Assembly (NCBI RefSeq): GCF_017355525.1 | Contig: NZ_CP067395.1 | Coordinates: 5,654,501 to 5,718,500, forward strand | Reading direction: 5' to 3' | Length of the DNA stretch: 64,000 nucleotides | Source: Lysobacter enzymogenes | GTDB lineage: Bacteria > Pseudomonadota > Gammaproteobacteria > Xanthomonadales > Xanthomonadaceae | Made by a program: the position numbers and the translations under genes | Shown here: piece after piece, positions 10,028 through 18,628 of the stretch | Layout of the letters: each line of letters starts with the position of its first letter | How positions within the stretch are numbered: position 1 is the stretch's first letter | The notes under the pieces: generated by a model | What the model was told of the DNA's origin: nothing | What the model saw: the letters and a program-made list of their open reading frames with translations, nothing else | The model's database searches: none

Positions 10028-11200
10028 ATGAGCCAGCAGACGCAGCCGCAGTCCTTCGCCGACGAAGTGCGCGGCAACCAGGCCAAGCCGATCGACAAGA
10101 CCTTGTCGCGGCTGATGGACGATCTGTACGACCAGGGCCCGGGCATCGACGGCTTCAAGCCGCTCAGCGCCGAACAACTGCTCGCCAAGGGCATCGACCC
10201 GGCCGGACTGGAGAACAAGGATTCGGGCTTTCTCGCCCGCATCTACGGCGACGAGCACGGCCATTACGTGGTCGCGTATTCGGGCACCGACGAAGGCAAG
10301 GACTGGCTGACCAATTTCCGCCAGGGCCTGGGCTTCGAGGACGCGCAGTACAACCAGGCCATCGCGCTGGCGCGCGAGGCCAAGGTCGCGTTCGGCGACG
10401 AAGTGGTCATCACCGGGCATTCGCTCGGCGGCGGCCTGGCCGGCGCGGCGTCGATCGCCAGCGGCATTCCGGCGGTGACCTTCAACGCCTCGGGCGTGCA
10501 CGACAAGACCCTGGAGCGCATCGGCATCGACGCCGACGCGGCCAAGCGCGAAGTCGCCGACAACGGCCAGATCCGCCGTTACGCGGTCAAGAACGAAATC
10601 CTGACCGACTTGCAGGAGCACAGCATTCCGCTGAAGTGGGCGATGCCCGACGCGGTCGGGCACAAGATCGAATTGCCCGATCCGGATCCGCAGAGTTTCT
10701 GGCAGAAGTTGATTCCCGGCAGCGGCATCAAGCACGGCATCGACATCCACTACATCGAAGCGGTCATCAAGGCGCAGGAACAGGCGCGGCCGGGCGAGCG
10801 CGGGCACGATCCGGGCCGCGCCGGCGCGGCGCGCGAGGCGGGCGGCGCGCTGGTCGATCCGGCGCATCCGCAGCACGGCATGTACCAGCAGGCGCTGCAC
10901 GGCCTGCGCGGATTGCCGGCCGGGGCGATGGAATTCGGCGGCGAGCCGGGCTACCGCAACGCCGCCGCGCACGCGGCGGTGGACGCGGGCGGGCAGGGCA
11001 TGCGCAGCATCGACCACGTCATCGCCGGCCGCGACGGCCGCGGTTTCTTTGCGGTCGAAGGCGGGCTCGACGATCCGGGCCATCGCCGCGTGTTCGTCGA
11101 CCAGCAGCGCACGCAGGCGCCGCCGGATGCCAGCGCTTCGGTGCAGGTCGCTGCGGAAGCGGCGCCGGCGCAGGAGAGCCGGCGCGCAGCGTTGAGCTGA
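10028..11200 (+). CDS. Class 3-like lipase with XVIPCD-like tail, candidate type IV secretion antibacterial effector
   Basis: 390 residues; ATG 10028 follows CAGGAGACCGCAGG. Residues 60-250 form a lipase-type alpha/beta hydrolase: YVVAYSGTDEGKDW (oxyanion region) and GHSLGG at 130-135 with nucleophile S132. From about residue 277 the tail reads HPQHGMYQQAL, then SIDHVIAGRDGRGFFAVEG, DPGHRRVFVD and a short Gln/Ala/Ser-rich end. This pattern matches the XVIPCD that targets Xanthomonadales effectors to the bacteria-killing type IV system through VirD4. There is no signal peptide, as expected. The proposed role is phospholipid hydrolysis in a competing cell's envelope. The upstream ankyrin gene is the candidate protector. 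No T4SS structural genes lie in this window. Confidence 0.82.
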   Translation: MSQQTQPQSFADEVRGNQAKPIDKTLSRLMDDLYDQGPGIDGFKPLSAEQLLAKGIDPAGLENKDSGFLARIYGDEHGHYVVAYSGTDEGKDWLTNFRQGLGFEDAQYNQAIALAREAKVAFGDEVVITGHSLGGGLAGAASIASGIPAVTFNASGVHDKTLERIGIDADAAKREVADNGQIRRYAVKNEILTDLQEHSIPLKWAMPDAVGHKIELPDPDPQSFWQKLIPGSGIKHGIDIHYIEAVIKAQEQARPGERGHDPGRAGAAREAGGALVDPAHPQHGMYQQALHGLRGLPAGAMEFGGEPGYRNAAAHAAVDAGGQGMRSIDHVIAGRDGRGFFAVEGGLDDPGHRRVFVDQQRTQAPPDASASVQVAAEAAPAQESRRAALS

Positions 11201-11283
11201 CCGCCATCGCGCGGCGAGCCTTCGGGCCCGCTGCGCGCGACTCGAACCATTGCGTTGCGTCTGATCGAACAGCATCGGGCTGA

Positions 11284-11330
11284 AGCCTCTCCCACAAGCG
11301 AGCTACGGTGGGAGGGCTTTTCGGGCCCGG
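11284..11330. repeat. Dispersed short palindromic repeat, GTGGGAGGGC type
   Basis: CCTCTCCCAC and GTGGGAGGGC arms separated by about 12 bases; a related fragment occurs at 19514-19545. It lies in the space between converging genes. Confidence 0.5.
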
Positions 11331-11411
11331 CGCTTTTTCGTTCGGGTCGTTGCGTCCCGCCGGGCCCGACCGCATCGGGGCTGACGCCCTTTCGCAAAAA
11401 ACGCGAGCCGA

Positions 11412-11858
11412 TCAAACCTTCCACTTCCCCACCGGCTGGCGCACGGCGACGTTGAGCCGGTTCCACACATTGATGTTGGCGATCGCCAGCACCAGCGCCG
11501 ACAGCGCCTTTTCGTCGTAGTGGCGCGCGGCTTCGTTCCAGATCTCGTCCGACACCGACTCGGGCCGGTCGCTGATCCGGGTCAGCGCTTCGGTCAGCGC
11601 CAGCGCGGCGCGTTCGGCGTCGCTGAAGTACGGCGCTTCGCGCCACGCGGCGACCGCGAACAGGCGTTCGGCGCTGTCGCCGTGCTTGAGCCCGTCGCGC
11701 GCATGCATGTCGACGCAGGCGCCGCAGCCGTTGATCTGGCTCGCGCGCAGTTCGATCAGGATCAAGGTGGCCGCGTCCACGCCCTGGTGTTCGAGCGAGG
11801 CCTTGAGCGCCCACAAGGCCTTCATGGCTTCGGGCAGCTGCTGGACGGGATGGGTCAT
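11412..11858 (-). CDS. AhpD-like carboxymuconolactone decarboxylase family protein
   Basis: 148 residues. INGCGACVDMHARDG carries the redox pair C45-x-x-C48 followed by H52, the alkylhydroperoxidase AhpD-type active site. The rest is helical and typical of the family (AWREAPYFSDAERAALALTEALT; NVWNRLNVAVRQPVGKW at the end). Such proteins reduce peroxides or serve as general peroxide-response proteins in the cytoplasm. The start is ATG 11858. It is monocistronic; the next leftward gene upstream (DJ-1-like) is separated by about 270 bases. No dedicated regulator is adjacent. Confidence 0.9.
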   Translation of the reverse strand: MTHPVQQLPEAMKALWALKASLEHQGVDAATLILIELRASQINGCGACVDMHARDGLKHGDSAERLFAVAAWREAPYFSDAERAALALTEALTRISDRPESVSDEIWNEAARHYDEKALSALVLAIANINVWNRLNVAVRQPVGKWKV

Positions 11859-12127
11859 GCGGGGGAAGCGGTCATGGCGGAACTCCGGTCAAGTCGAGAG
11901 AGGGGGCGATCGACCCGTGAGCGCGCAGCTCAGGGTCTTACCGGTTCGACGGGCCAGTGCGCGCGAACGTGACATGACCGGACGAAAAAATTTGCCGGAC
12001 CCGTTCGGCCGCGTCCGCCGGCGCCGATTCGCCGGACCCGCGCTCGCTTGCCGCCGCGCCGCGCGCAAAGCGAAGCCGCGGAACCTTTCGGTCCCACGGC
12101 TCGCGGGAGCCGCTCGGCAACCGGCGA

Positions 12128-12970
12128 TCACTTCAACCGTTGCAGCAGCTCCTTGGCCACGTCCGCCGCCGACGCCGGGTTCTGCCCGGTGATCAACTCG
12201 CGGTCGACCACCACCTTCGACGTCCACGGCGCGGTATTGCTTTGGTAATCCGCGCCGGCCGCCTGCAACGCGGTCTGCGGATAGAACTTCATCGCGCCGC
12301 CGCCGAGCTGCGGCTTGGCGATTTCTTCTTCCTGATTGCTGATGACCGTGACTTTGTAGCCGCGATAGATCCACTGCGGCGGCGCCGCCACCTTGCCGCC
12401 GCGCGCCAGCGCAGCGGCGAAGCCGGCGGCGTCGGGCAGGGTCGACAGCAGCGCGATCGGCCCGTGGCAGACCAGCGCGGTGGTCTTGCCCTTGGCGTGG
12501 AAGTCGCTCAGCAGCCGGCCCAGCGCCGGGCTGCGCAGCAGGTCCTGCATCGGCGCGTGGCCGCCGGGGACGTAGACCGCGTCGAAGCGGTCGTAGCCGA
12601 TCTGCTGCACGCGTTCCAGGCTCAGCACCGGCGACTTGTCCGGTGCGGTCAGCGCGAGCTTGTCGAGCAGCGCCTGATGCGCGCGCAGCGCCTGCGCGTC
12701 GCCGCCGAAGTACATCGGGTCGAGCGAGCCGCGGTCCAGGGTCGGCGCGCGGCCCTGCGGGGTGGCGAAGCTGACCTCGTGGCCGGCGTCGAGCAGCGCC
12801 TTGACCGGCTGCATCAGTTCGTTGAGGTAGAAGCCGGTGCGGAAGGTCTTGCCGTCTTGCAGATCCAGATGGTCGGCGTCGGACAGCACCACCAGCACGC
12901 GCGCGGCCTGGGCGTCGCCGAACGACAGGGCCAGCGCCAGGGCGGCGCCGATCAGGGTGTAGGGTTTCAT
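12128..12970 (-). CDS. Exported DJ-1/PfpI family protein
   Basis: 280 residues from ATG 12970 (TGAGGAGCAACGAG upstream). A signal peptide (LIGAALALALSFGDAQA) is cleaved near residue 22, so this DJ-1 homologue is periplasmic, which is less usual than cytoplasmic DJ-1. The fold is shown by RVLVVLSDAD, ELMQPVKALLDAGHEVSFATP, AVYVPGGHAP and ALVCHGP with nucleophile C168 at the elbow. E51 in LNELMQP may be its acidic partner. Members act as glyoxalase III/deglycase-like enzymes or chaperones; substrate not determined. It is divergent from a LysR regulator gene with 98 bases between, the usual arrangement of a LysR target. Confidence 0.88.
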   Translation of the reverse strand: MKPYTLIGAALALALSFGDAQAARVLVVLSDADHLDLQDGKTFRTGFYLNELMQPVKALLDAGHEVSFATPQGRAPTLDRGSLDPMYFGGDAQALRAHQALLDKLALTAPDKSPVLSLERVQQIGYDRFDAVYVPGGHAPMQDLLRSPALGRLLSDFHAKGKTTALVCHGPIALLSTLPDAAGFAAALARGGKVAAPPQWIYRGYKVTVISNQEEEIAKPQLGGGAMKFYPQTALQAAGADYQSNTAPWTSKVVVDRELITGQNPASAADVAKELLQRLK

Positions 12971-13068
12971 CTCGTTGCTCCTCAGGGGACGATGGCGGGC
13001 ACTGTATTGCGTGCCTGGCCGGCGATAAAATCCCGCCGCGCGAATTGATTTGTTCGCCAGGAGCAAAA

Positions 13069-13968
13069 ATGAGCCGGCGCTTCGATCACCTCGGCGATGT
13101 CGAGACCTTCATCGCCGTGGTCGACCACGGCTCGCTGACCGCCGCGGCGGTGGCCCTGGCGACCACGCCTTCGGTGGTCAGCCGCGCGGTGGCGCGGCTG
13201 GAACAGCGCCTGGGCGCGCAACTGCTGCGCCGGACCACCCGCCGCCAGGGCCTGACCGAAGCCGGCCGGCTGTATCTGGAGCAGGCGCGCGCCGCGTTCG
13301 CCCAGATCGACGAGGCCGAGCGCGCGATCCAGGGCCAGGGCGGCGAACTCAGCGGCCGGGTGCGCCTGAGCGTGCCGACCACCTACGGCCACTACCGCCT
13401 GCCGCCGCTGTTGCGGCGCTTCGCCGAGCGCTGTCCGCGGGTGCGGGTCGAACTCAACATCGCCAACCGCAACGTCGATCTGGTCGCCGAGGGTTTCGAT
13501 CTGGCGGTGCGCCTGGGCGCGTTGCCCGACAGCGGGCTGGCCGCGCGCAAGCTCGAGGACGCGGCGCTGTGCGTGGTCGCCTCGCCCGAGTACCTGCGCC
13601 GGTGCGGCGAGCCCCATAGCCTCGACGATCTGGCCGCGCACACGTTGCTGCCGTTCGAGATGCCGAGCACCGGCCGCATCGCCCAATGGCAGTTCCGCGA
13701 CGGCGGGCGCGACGTCGACTGGACGCCCGAATCGTCGCTGCGGGTGACCGACGACGTGCTCGGCGTGGTCTCGCTGGCCGAGCACGGACTCGGTCTGTGC
13801 CAGAGCTACGACTTCGTCGTCGCGCAGCGCGTGGCGGCCGGAAAACTGGTCGAGACTTTGCCGCATCTGCGCGGTCGCTCGCGTCCGTTCTCGCTGATCT
13901 ACGCCCCGCACCGGCGTTTGTCGGCGGCCTCGCGCGCGCTGATCGACGCGCTCGCCGACGAAAGCTGA
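13069..13968 (+). CDS. LysR family transcriptional regulator
   Basis: 299 residues from ATG 13069, with CAGGAG upstream. The N-terminal winged helix-turn-helix (residues 5-65) reads FIAVVDHGSLTAAAVALATTPSVVSRAVARLEQRLG, followed by the linker helix and an effector-binding domain (about 90-295: VRLSVPTTYGHYRLPPLL, FDLAVRLGALPDSGLAARKL). This matches the CrgA/AaeR-like subgroup. The 98-base divergent space to the DJ-1/PfpI gene should hold its operator, so that gene is the predicted target; an oxidative or aldehyde signal is plausible but not shown. Confidence 0.93.
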   Translation: MSRRFDHLGDVETFIAVVDHGSLTAAAVALATTPSVVSRAVARLEQRLGAQLLRRTTRRQGLTEAGRLYLEQARAAFAQIDEAERAIQGQGGELSGRVRLSVPTTYGHYRLPPLLRRFAERCPRVRVELNIANRNVDLVAEGFDLAVRLGALPDSGLAARKLEDAALCVVASPEYLRRCGEPHSLDDLAAHTLLPFEMPSTGRIAQWQFRDGGRDVDWTPESSLRVTDDVLGVVSLAEHGLGLCQSYDFVVAQRVAAGKLVETLPHLRGRSRPFSLIYAPHRRLSAASRALIDALADES

Positions 13969-14292
13969 GCGGCAGATATCCGTCGCGCGCGAAAAACTGC
14001 GCGTTGGGTCTCGCGGTTACAAGTCGCGCACACTTCGACACGGCGCATCGGTTATTTCGTCAGCGCGGTCGCGAACGGTTACCTCGCCGACGCGATCGCG
14101 CGAAGCGCCCGCCTCCGCGCGTCGCCGCCGTCCGCGCTTCAGCTCCCGTTCGTACAAGCACGCATTTCCGCCGCGCGGCGGCGATGCGGTTAAACAACTC
14201 TTAAAAACCCGCCGTTAGCTTCGTGGCGCGCGTTCGCGCCGCGTCGGTCCGTTGCTGTCCTTTTCCTCCCCACCCACCAGGAAACCTTGTCC
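13969..14292. other. Intergenic region before the MipA/OmpV gene
   Basis: No gene or hairpin terminator is supported. The AT-richer stretch at 14188-14215 (TTAAACAACTCTTAAAAA) probably belongs to the promoter of the following gene. Confidence 0.35.
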
Positions 14293-15096
14293 ATGCGCAT
14301 CGTTCGCATCGCTGCCTTGCTGTCGCTTTCGCTTCCCCTCGCGGTTTCCGCCCAAGTGCGCAAAGAAGGCGAGGAGCGCGCCGACATGGCGCCTTCGAAC
14401 TGGAGCGTCGGCCTCGCCGTCGGCGGCCGCAACGAGCTGTACGCCGGCGAAGGCAACCACACCCGGGCGCTGCCGTTCTTCGGCTACGAGGGCGATCGTT
14501 TCTATTTCCGCGGCATCACCGCCGGCTATCACCTGGTCAAGAGCGAGGAGGTGGTGGTCGACGTGTTCCTGGGCGGGCGCCTGGACGCGATGGACGCCAA
14601 GGACTTCGGCCGGCGCGAACTGCTCAAGCGCGGGATCAACCGCGACCTGCTGTCGGACCGCGACGACAGCGTCGACGCCGGCGCCTCGGTGAGCTGGCGC
14701 GGCAGCGCCGGCGAGGTGCAGCTGGAAGTGAAGGCCGACATCCTCGACGTCAGCGGCGGTTTCCAGGCCGATGCGAGCTATCGCTATCCGATGCAGGCCG
14801 GCAAGTGGGCGCTGACGCCGGCGATCGGCGTGACCGTGCTGTCGAAGGATCTGGCCAACTACTACTACGGCACCTTGGACAAGGAAGTGCGGCGCGGCGT
14901 CGTCAGCTATCGCCCGGGCAGCGCGACGATTCCGTACGTCGGCCTGAGCGTGGCGCGGCCGTTCGCGGACAAGTGGCGGTTCATGGCCAACGTCGGCTAT
15001 CAGGTGCTGCCGGACGAGATCAGCGACAGCCCGTTGGTGGCGGAGAACACCGATGGGGTGGCGCAGGCGTTCTTTGGGGTGGTGCGGAGTTTCTGA
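14293..15096 (+). CDS. MipA/OmpV family outer membrane protein
   Basis: 267 residues from ATG 14293 (a TTG two codons earlier is less likely). The signal peptide ends at about VSA-QV. The mature protein shows alternating beta-strand pattern with aromatic girdles (NWSVGLAVGGRNELYAGEGNHTRALPFFGYEG, YHLVKSEEVVVDVFLGGRLDAM, ANYYYGTLDKEV) and ends in Phe (FFGVVRSF), the outer membrane barrel signal. The family comprises MltA-interacting protein MipA and the OmpV porin-like proteins. It stands alone; a palindromic repeat element lies directly after it. A scaffold role in peptidoglycan turnover is possible but not shown by the sequence. Confidence 0.88.
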   Translation: MRIVRIAALLSLSLPLAVSAQVRKEGEERADMAPSNWSVGLAVGGRNELYAGEGNHTRALPFFGYEGDRFYFRGITAGYHLVKSEEVVVDVFLGGRLDAMDAKDFGRRELLKRGINRDLLSDRDDSVDAGASVSWRGSAGEVQLEVKADILDVSGGFQADASYRYPMQAGKWALTPAIGVTVLSKDLANYYYGTLDKEVRRGVVSYRPGSATIPYVGLSVARPFADKWRFMANVGYQVLPDEISDSPLVAENTDGVAQAFFGVVRSF

Positions 15097-15113
15097 TCGC
15101 TTGAGTAGAGCGG

Positions 15114-15225
15114 CCCTCACCCCAACCCCTCTCCCGCAAGCGGGAGAGGGGCTACAAGCAGCAGCGTCGCTTGCTGTCCCTTCTCCCGCTTGCGGGAGAA
15201 GGTGCCCCGAAGGGGCGGATGAGGG
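15114..15225. repeat. Paired palindromic repeat element
   Basis: Two hairpins in one element: a 12-bp perfect stem (15126-15137 with 15140-15151) and an 11-bp perfect stem (15179-15189 with 15192-15202). Outer ends CCCTCAC and GATGAGGG are also complementary. It is a REP-like element between converging genes and may double as a transcription stop. Confidence 0.85.
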
Positions 15226-15237
15226 CAACGAGAGCGA

Positions 15238-16608
15238 TCAGTACAACGGCGTCCCCGCGTTGTAAGCCTCCACAAACGCCTCCCAATCCAGCTTCACCTG
15301 ATCGGCATACGCGAACGCGAACCCGCGAATCTCCGCCTTCAACCCGCTCTTGCTCGTCACCGCCTCGCTGACCTGCTTGTCGATGCTGTAGCTGACCACC
15401 GAGCTGTCGTAATCCTGATCGGCCAACGCATGCGCGCTCGCCAGCGCCTGGCCCAGATAACCGGCGGCGGTGTCCAGCTTGCCCGCGCTGTCGAGCTTGG
15501 CCGGATCGAAATCCTCCTGGAACGGCGATTTCTCGTGCACGTAGAACGGCACCGCGCCGACGCTGGCGTAGCCGATCAGCACGTCCGCGTCGATGGTCTG
15601 CGCCTTGGCCGTGCGCGCCACCCGCATGCCCTGATGGTTGTCGTAGGCGCTGGCCGGCAGCCGGCCCGGCGCGGCCGCGGCGACGGCGCTGACGGCTTCC
15701 TGCTTGAACTCCAGGATCACATCGTCCGCGTTCGACGAACTCGCGCCTTCGATCAGCACGTAGTAGCGCGCGCGGCCGAGGCTGCCGACGCCCGAGCCGA
15801 GCTTCTGGCGCACGTCCTTGACCGTGTAGAACGCGGCCGGATAACGCTTGGACGCGGCGATCGACGACACGTAGCCGGCCATCGACGAGGTCACGCCGCT
15901 GTAGGCCGCCGCCGGCACCGCGACCAGGTTCGACAGTGCCTGGAAGCGGCGCGCGCTGCCGCTGACGGCGGTGTACTTCGACAACAGCTTGGCGCGGGTC
16001 TTGCCGTCGGCGTCGGCGATGGTGTCGTCGACGACGCCGGTGGTGGTGTCCTTGGTCAGGCGGAACGCGCTTTCGCCGTTGTTGCCCTTGAACTCGCCCA
16101 TCTGGTCGACGTAAGCGCCGACCAGGGTGTCGATCGCGGTGCCGATGGCCGCGTCGCTGAGCGAGTTGTCGCGCCCGGCCAGGACCAGGCTCGCGGCGAG
16201 CCGGCGCAGGTCCCACACGTACTGGCCCAGATAGCCTTCGTCGAAATCGGCGACCTTGAACACCGCCTTGCCGCTGCTGTCGCGCGAGGCGTCGAAGTTG
16301 CCCAGGTGGGCGTCGCCGCCGATCCAGGTGTAGCCGGTCTGGGTGGTGGCGTAGGCCGAGGCCGGCAGCGTGGTCATGTCCTGGAAGAACAGGTGCGCGG
16401 TGCCGCGGTAGAACGCGAACGGGCCGTCGGCCATGGTCGCCAGCTTGGTGTCGAGCTCGCCGCTGGCGCTGGCCGCGTACGGGTGGTTTTGCTGGTAGAT
16501 CTGCTGCACGACCCAGCTCTTGCGCGCGCTGGCGGCGTCGGCCGGCATCTGCGCGCAGGCGGCGGCGGAAAGGGCGAGGGCGAGCAGGCTGGCGCGGATC
16601 GACGGCAT
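15238..16608 (-). CDS. DUF2252 family protein, exported
   Basis: 456 residues from ATG 16608; the longer frame upstream lacks a signal peptide at its start. A lipoprotein-like or Sec signal is visible (LLALALSAAACAQMPADA), with Cys in an AAC context that could be a lipobox. The DUF2252 core follows: MADGPFAFYRGTAHLFFQDM, TWIGGDAHLGNFDASRDSSGK, VADFDEGYLGQYVWDLRRLAASL, which resembles an aminoglycoside-phosphotransferase/kinase-like fold with GDxHLxN and DFD motifs. The biochemical activity of the family is not established. An exported version is notable because ATP is absent from the periplasm. It is divergent from the M28 peptidase gene with 170 bases between. Confidence 0.85.
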   Translation of the reverse strand: MPSIRASLLALALSAAACAQMPADAASARKSWVVQQIYQQNHPYAASASGELDTKLATMADGPFAFYRGTAHLFFQDMTTLPASAYATTQTGYTWIGGDAHLGNFDASRDSSGKAVFKVADFDEGYLGQYVWDLRRLAASLVLAGRDNSLSDAAIGTAIDTLVGAYVDQMGEFKGNNGESAFRLTKDTTTGVVDDTIADADGKTRAKLLSKYTAVSGSARRFQALSNLVAVPAAAYSGVTSSMAGYVSSIAASKRYPAAFYTVKDVRQKLGSGVGSLGRARYYVLIEGASSSNADDVILEFKQEAVSAVAAAAPGRLPASAYDNHQGMRVARTAKAQTIDADVLIGYASVGAVPFYVHEKSPFQEDFDPAKLDSAGKLDTAAGYLGQALASAHALADQDYDSSVVSYSIDKQVSEAVTSKSGLKAEIRGFAFAYADQVKLDWEAFVEAYNAGTPLY

Positions 16609-16778
16609 GAGGACATCCCTGGGCGATAGCCGCGCGGGCGCGGCGGCGCAGCCGAGTCGACCACCGGCATGTGTCAGGCGAATGAATCGCGGCCCGGCGC
16701 GCCGCGCCGGCGACTGGCGCGGCGGGGCGAAATGCGCTTGCATGGGCGCCTGGATTTCCACCGGACAAGGATGCTCGC

Positions 16779-17795
16779 ATGAAACGGTTGCGTCGATGGT
16801 TTTGGACGGCGGCGACGGTCGCGGCGGTCGCCGCGCTTGCGCTGTTTCTCGTGGTCCAGCCCGGCGCGAGCCCGCGTCCGTCGACCCCGCCGGCCGCCGA
16901 CGCGCAGCGCCTGCGCGACGACGTCAAGCGCCTGTCGGTCGACTTCTATCCGCGCAGCTACGACCGGCCCGAACAGCTCGACCGCGTCGCCGCCTGGCTG
17001 CGCGGCGAATTCGAACGCGCCGGTGCGCGCGTCAGCGAGCAGCCGGTGGTGGTCGAAGGGCAGACCTACCGCAATGTGATCGCGCGCTTCGGCCCCGAGC
17101 AAGGCCGGCTGCGGGTGATCGGCGCGCACTACGATTCCTTCGCCGACACCGGCATCGACAGCGGCGACGAACGCGGCTACTCGCCGCGCACGCACACGCC
17201 CGGCGCCGACGACAACGCCAGCGGCGTGGCCGGCCTGCTGGAGCTGGCGCGCATGCTCGGCCGCGCGCAGCCGCAGCATCGGCTGGAACTGGTCGCCTAC
17301 ACCCTGGAAGAACCGCCGCATTTCCGCAGCGAACACATGGGCAGCGCCTGGCATGCGCGCGCGCTGCGCGCGCAGGGGCGCGAGGTCGAGTACATGCTGT
17401 CGCTGGAAATGATCGGCCGCTTCAGCGACCGTCGCGGCAGCCAGAGCTATCCGCTGCCCGGCATGCACCGGCTGTATTCCGACCGCGGCGATTTCGTCGC
17501 CGTGGTCGGCCGCCTCGGCGATTTCGGCCTGACCCGCAAGGTCAAGGCGACGATGGCCGGCGCCACGCCGCTGCCGGTGCATTCGATCAACGCGCCGCCG
17601 CTGCTGGTGCAGGGCGTGGATTTCTCCGACCACCTGTCGTACTGGCGCGAAGGCTACCCGGCGCTGATGATCGGCGACACGGCGTTCCTGCGCAGTCCGC
17701 TTTATCACCAGGCCGGCGACACTTACGACACCCTGGATTACCCGCGCATGGCCCAGGTGGTGCAGGGCGTCTACGCGGTGGCGACGGCGCCGTAG
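16779..17795 (+). CDS. M28 family zinc peptidase, exported or membrane-anchored
   Basis: 338 residues from ATG 16779. Residues 8-27 form an N-terminal hydrophobic helix (signal anchor or signal peptide). The M28 metal site is visible: GAHYDS with H117, PGADDNASG with D144, the catalytic EE at 177-178, and later ligands in VDFSDHLSYW near 285-290. These co-catalytic zinc aminopeptidases remove N-terminal residues in the periplasm or outside. The insertion HFRSEHMGSAWHAR after the Glu pair is characteristic of a bacterial M28 subgroup. The gene is not clearly in an operon; the next gene converges with 25 bases between. Confidence 0.9.
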   Translation: MKRLRRWFWTAATVAAVAALALFLVVQPGASPRPSTPPAADAQRLRDDVKRLSVDFYPRSYDRPEQLDRVAAWLRGEFERAGARVSEQPVVVEGQTYRNVIARFGPEQGRLRVIGAHYDSFADTGIDSGDERGYSPRTHTPGADDNASGVAGLLELARMLGRAQPQHRLELVAYTLEEPPHFRSEHMGSAWHARALRAQGREVEYMLSLEMIGRFSDRRGSQSYPLPGMHRLYSDRGDFVAVVGRLGDFGLTRKVKATMAGATPLPVHSINAPPLLVQGVDFSDHLSYWREGYPALMIGDTAFLRSPLYHQAGDTYDTLDYPRMAQVVQGVYAVATAP

Positions 17796-17820
17796 CCGGG
17801 CGCCGTCGGGACGGCGCGGA

Positions 17821-18345
17821 TCAATCGATGCGGTACACCCGCGCCTTCGGCATGTCTTCGTCGACCTGCAGGAACCAGCGCCCGGCCACGCCGGGCACCA
17901 CCACTATCTCCGGTTTGAGCATCGGCTTCTTCAGGCTCATGCGGCCCTTGAGCACCTTCCACTGCTGGCCGTTCTCCAGCTCGAACACGGTGCCGGGCTC
18001 CCAGCCGGATACGTCGTGCTTGAGCCGGCTCTTGATCGGTTCGTCGTTGAGGCCGATGAACTGGCCCGCGCCCGGGCGCGGTTCGCGCGGCGCGCCGGCG
18101 CCGACCTGCGGGCCGCTGTCTTCGTCGTTGCCGGCCGCCGCCGGCGCTTCGGCCGCGGCCGGGCCCTGCTCGGCCTCGCGCAGCATGCGGTTGAGCTTGG
18201 CCAGTTGCTCGTCGCTGAGGCCGACTTCCTGCAATTGCTGCGCAGTCAGCTTGCGCTCGATCTCGACATAGGGTTTGCGCGCCTGCGCGGCGAAAGACAG
18301 CGACAGCAGGGCCAACAGCAGGGACGCGAGCTTGAACGGACGCAT
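17821..18345 (-). CDS. Exported hypothetical protein
   Basis: 174 residues from ATG 18345. The N-terminal signal peptide is clear (LASLLLALLSLSFAAQA). A short helix with Gln/Leu heptads follows (LTAQQLQEVGLSDEQLAKLNRML), then an Ala/Gly/Pro-rich linker, and a C-terminal domain of about 80 residues (VSGWEPGTVFELENGQQWKVL, RWFLQVDEDMPKARVYRID). The latter looks like a small beta-barrel module often found in Xanthomonadaceae secreted proteins. The family is not recognised. It converges with the M28 peptidase gene. Confidence 0.78.
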   Translation of the reverse strand: MRPFKLASLLLALLSLSFAAQARKPYVEIERKLTAQQLQEVGLSDEQLAKLNRMLREAEQGPAAAEAPAAAGNDEDSGPQVGAGAPREPRPGAGQFIGLNDEPIKSRLKHDVSGWEPGTVFELENGQQWKVLKGRMSLKKPMLKPEIVVVPGVAGRWFLQVDEDMPKARVYRID

Positions 18346-18628
18346 GGGGGATCGCCTGGGAATCGCGGGTGAAAGGGCGAAGGCGACAGGTCCGGTGCCC
18401 GGGCCGTCGCTTCGCGGTTCCGGGCAATTTATGGCTGTTTCGTGACAGTGACGAGACAGCGGCCGTGGCGCCGCAAACGCGGCGCCACGGCTGCCCGGCC
18501 GCCGCCGGGCGCGAGCCAGAACGCGCCGCGGCGCGTGCGCGCGATCGATGCCGGCCCGGGTTCGTGCGAACATCGCCGCCGCTCGCGCGGCCCGGCCGGC
18601 CGCGCGCTCCCCTTCGGACTCCCCAGGC

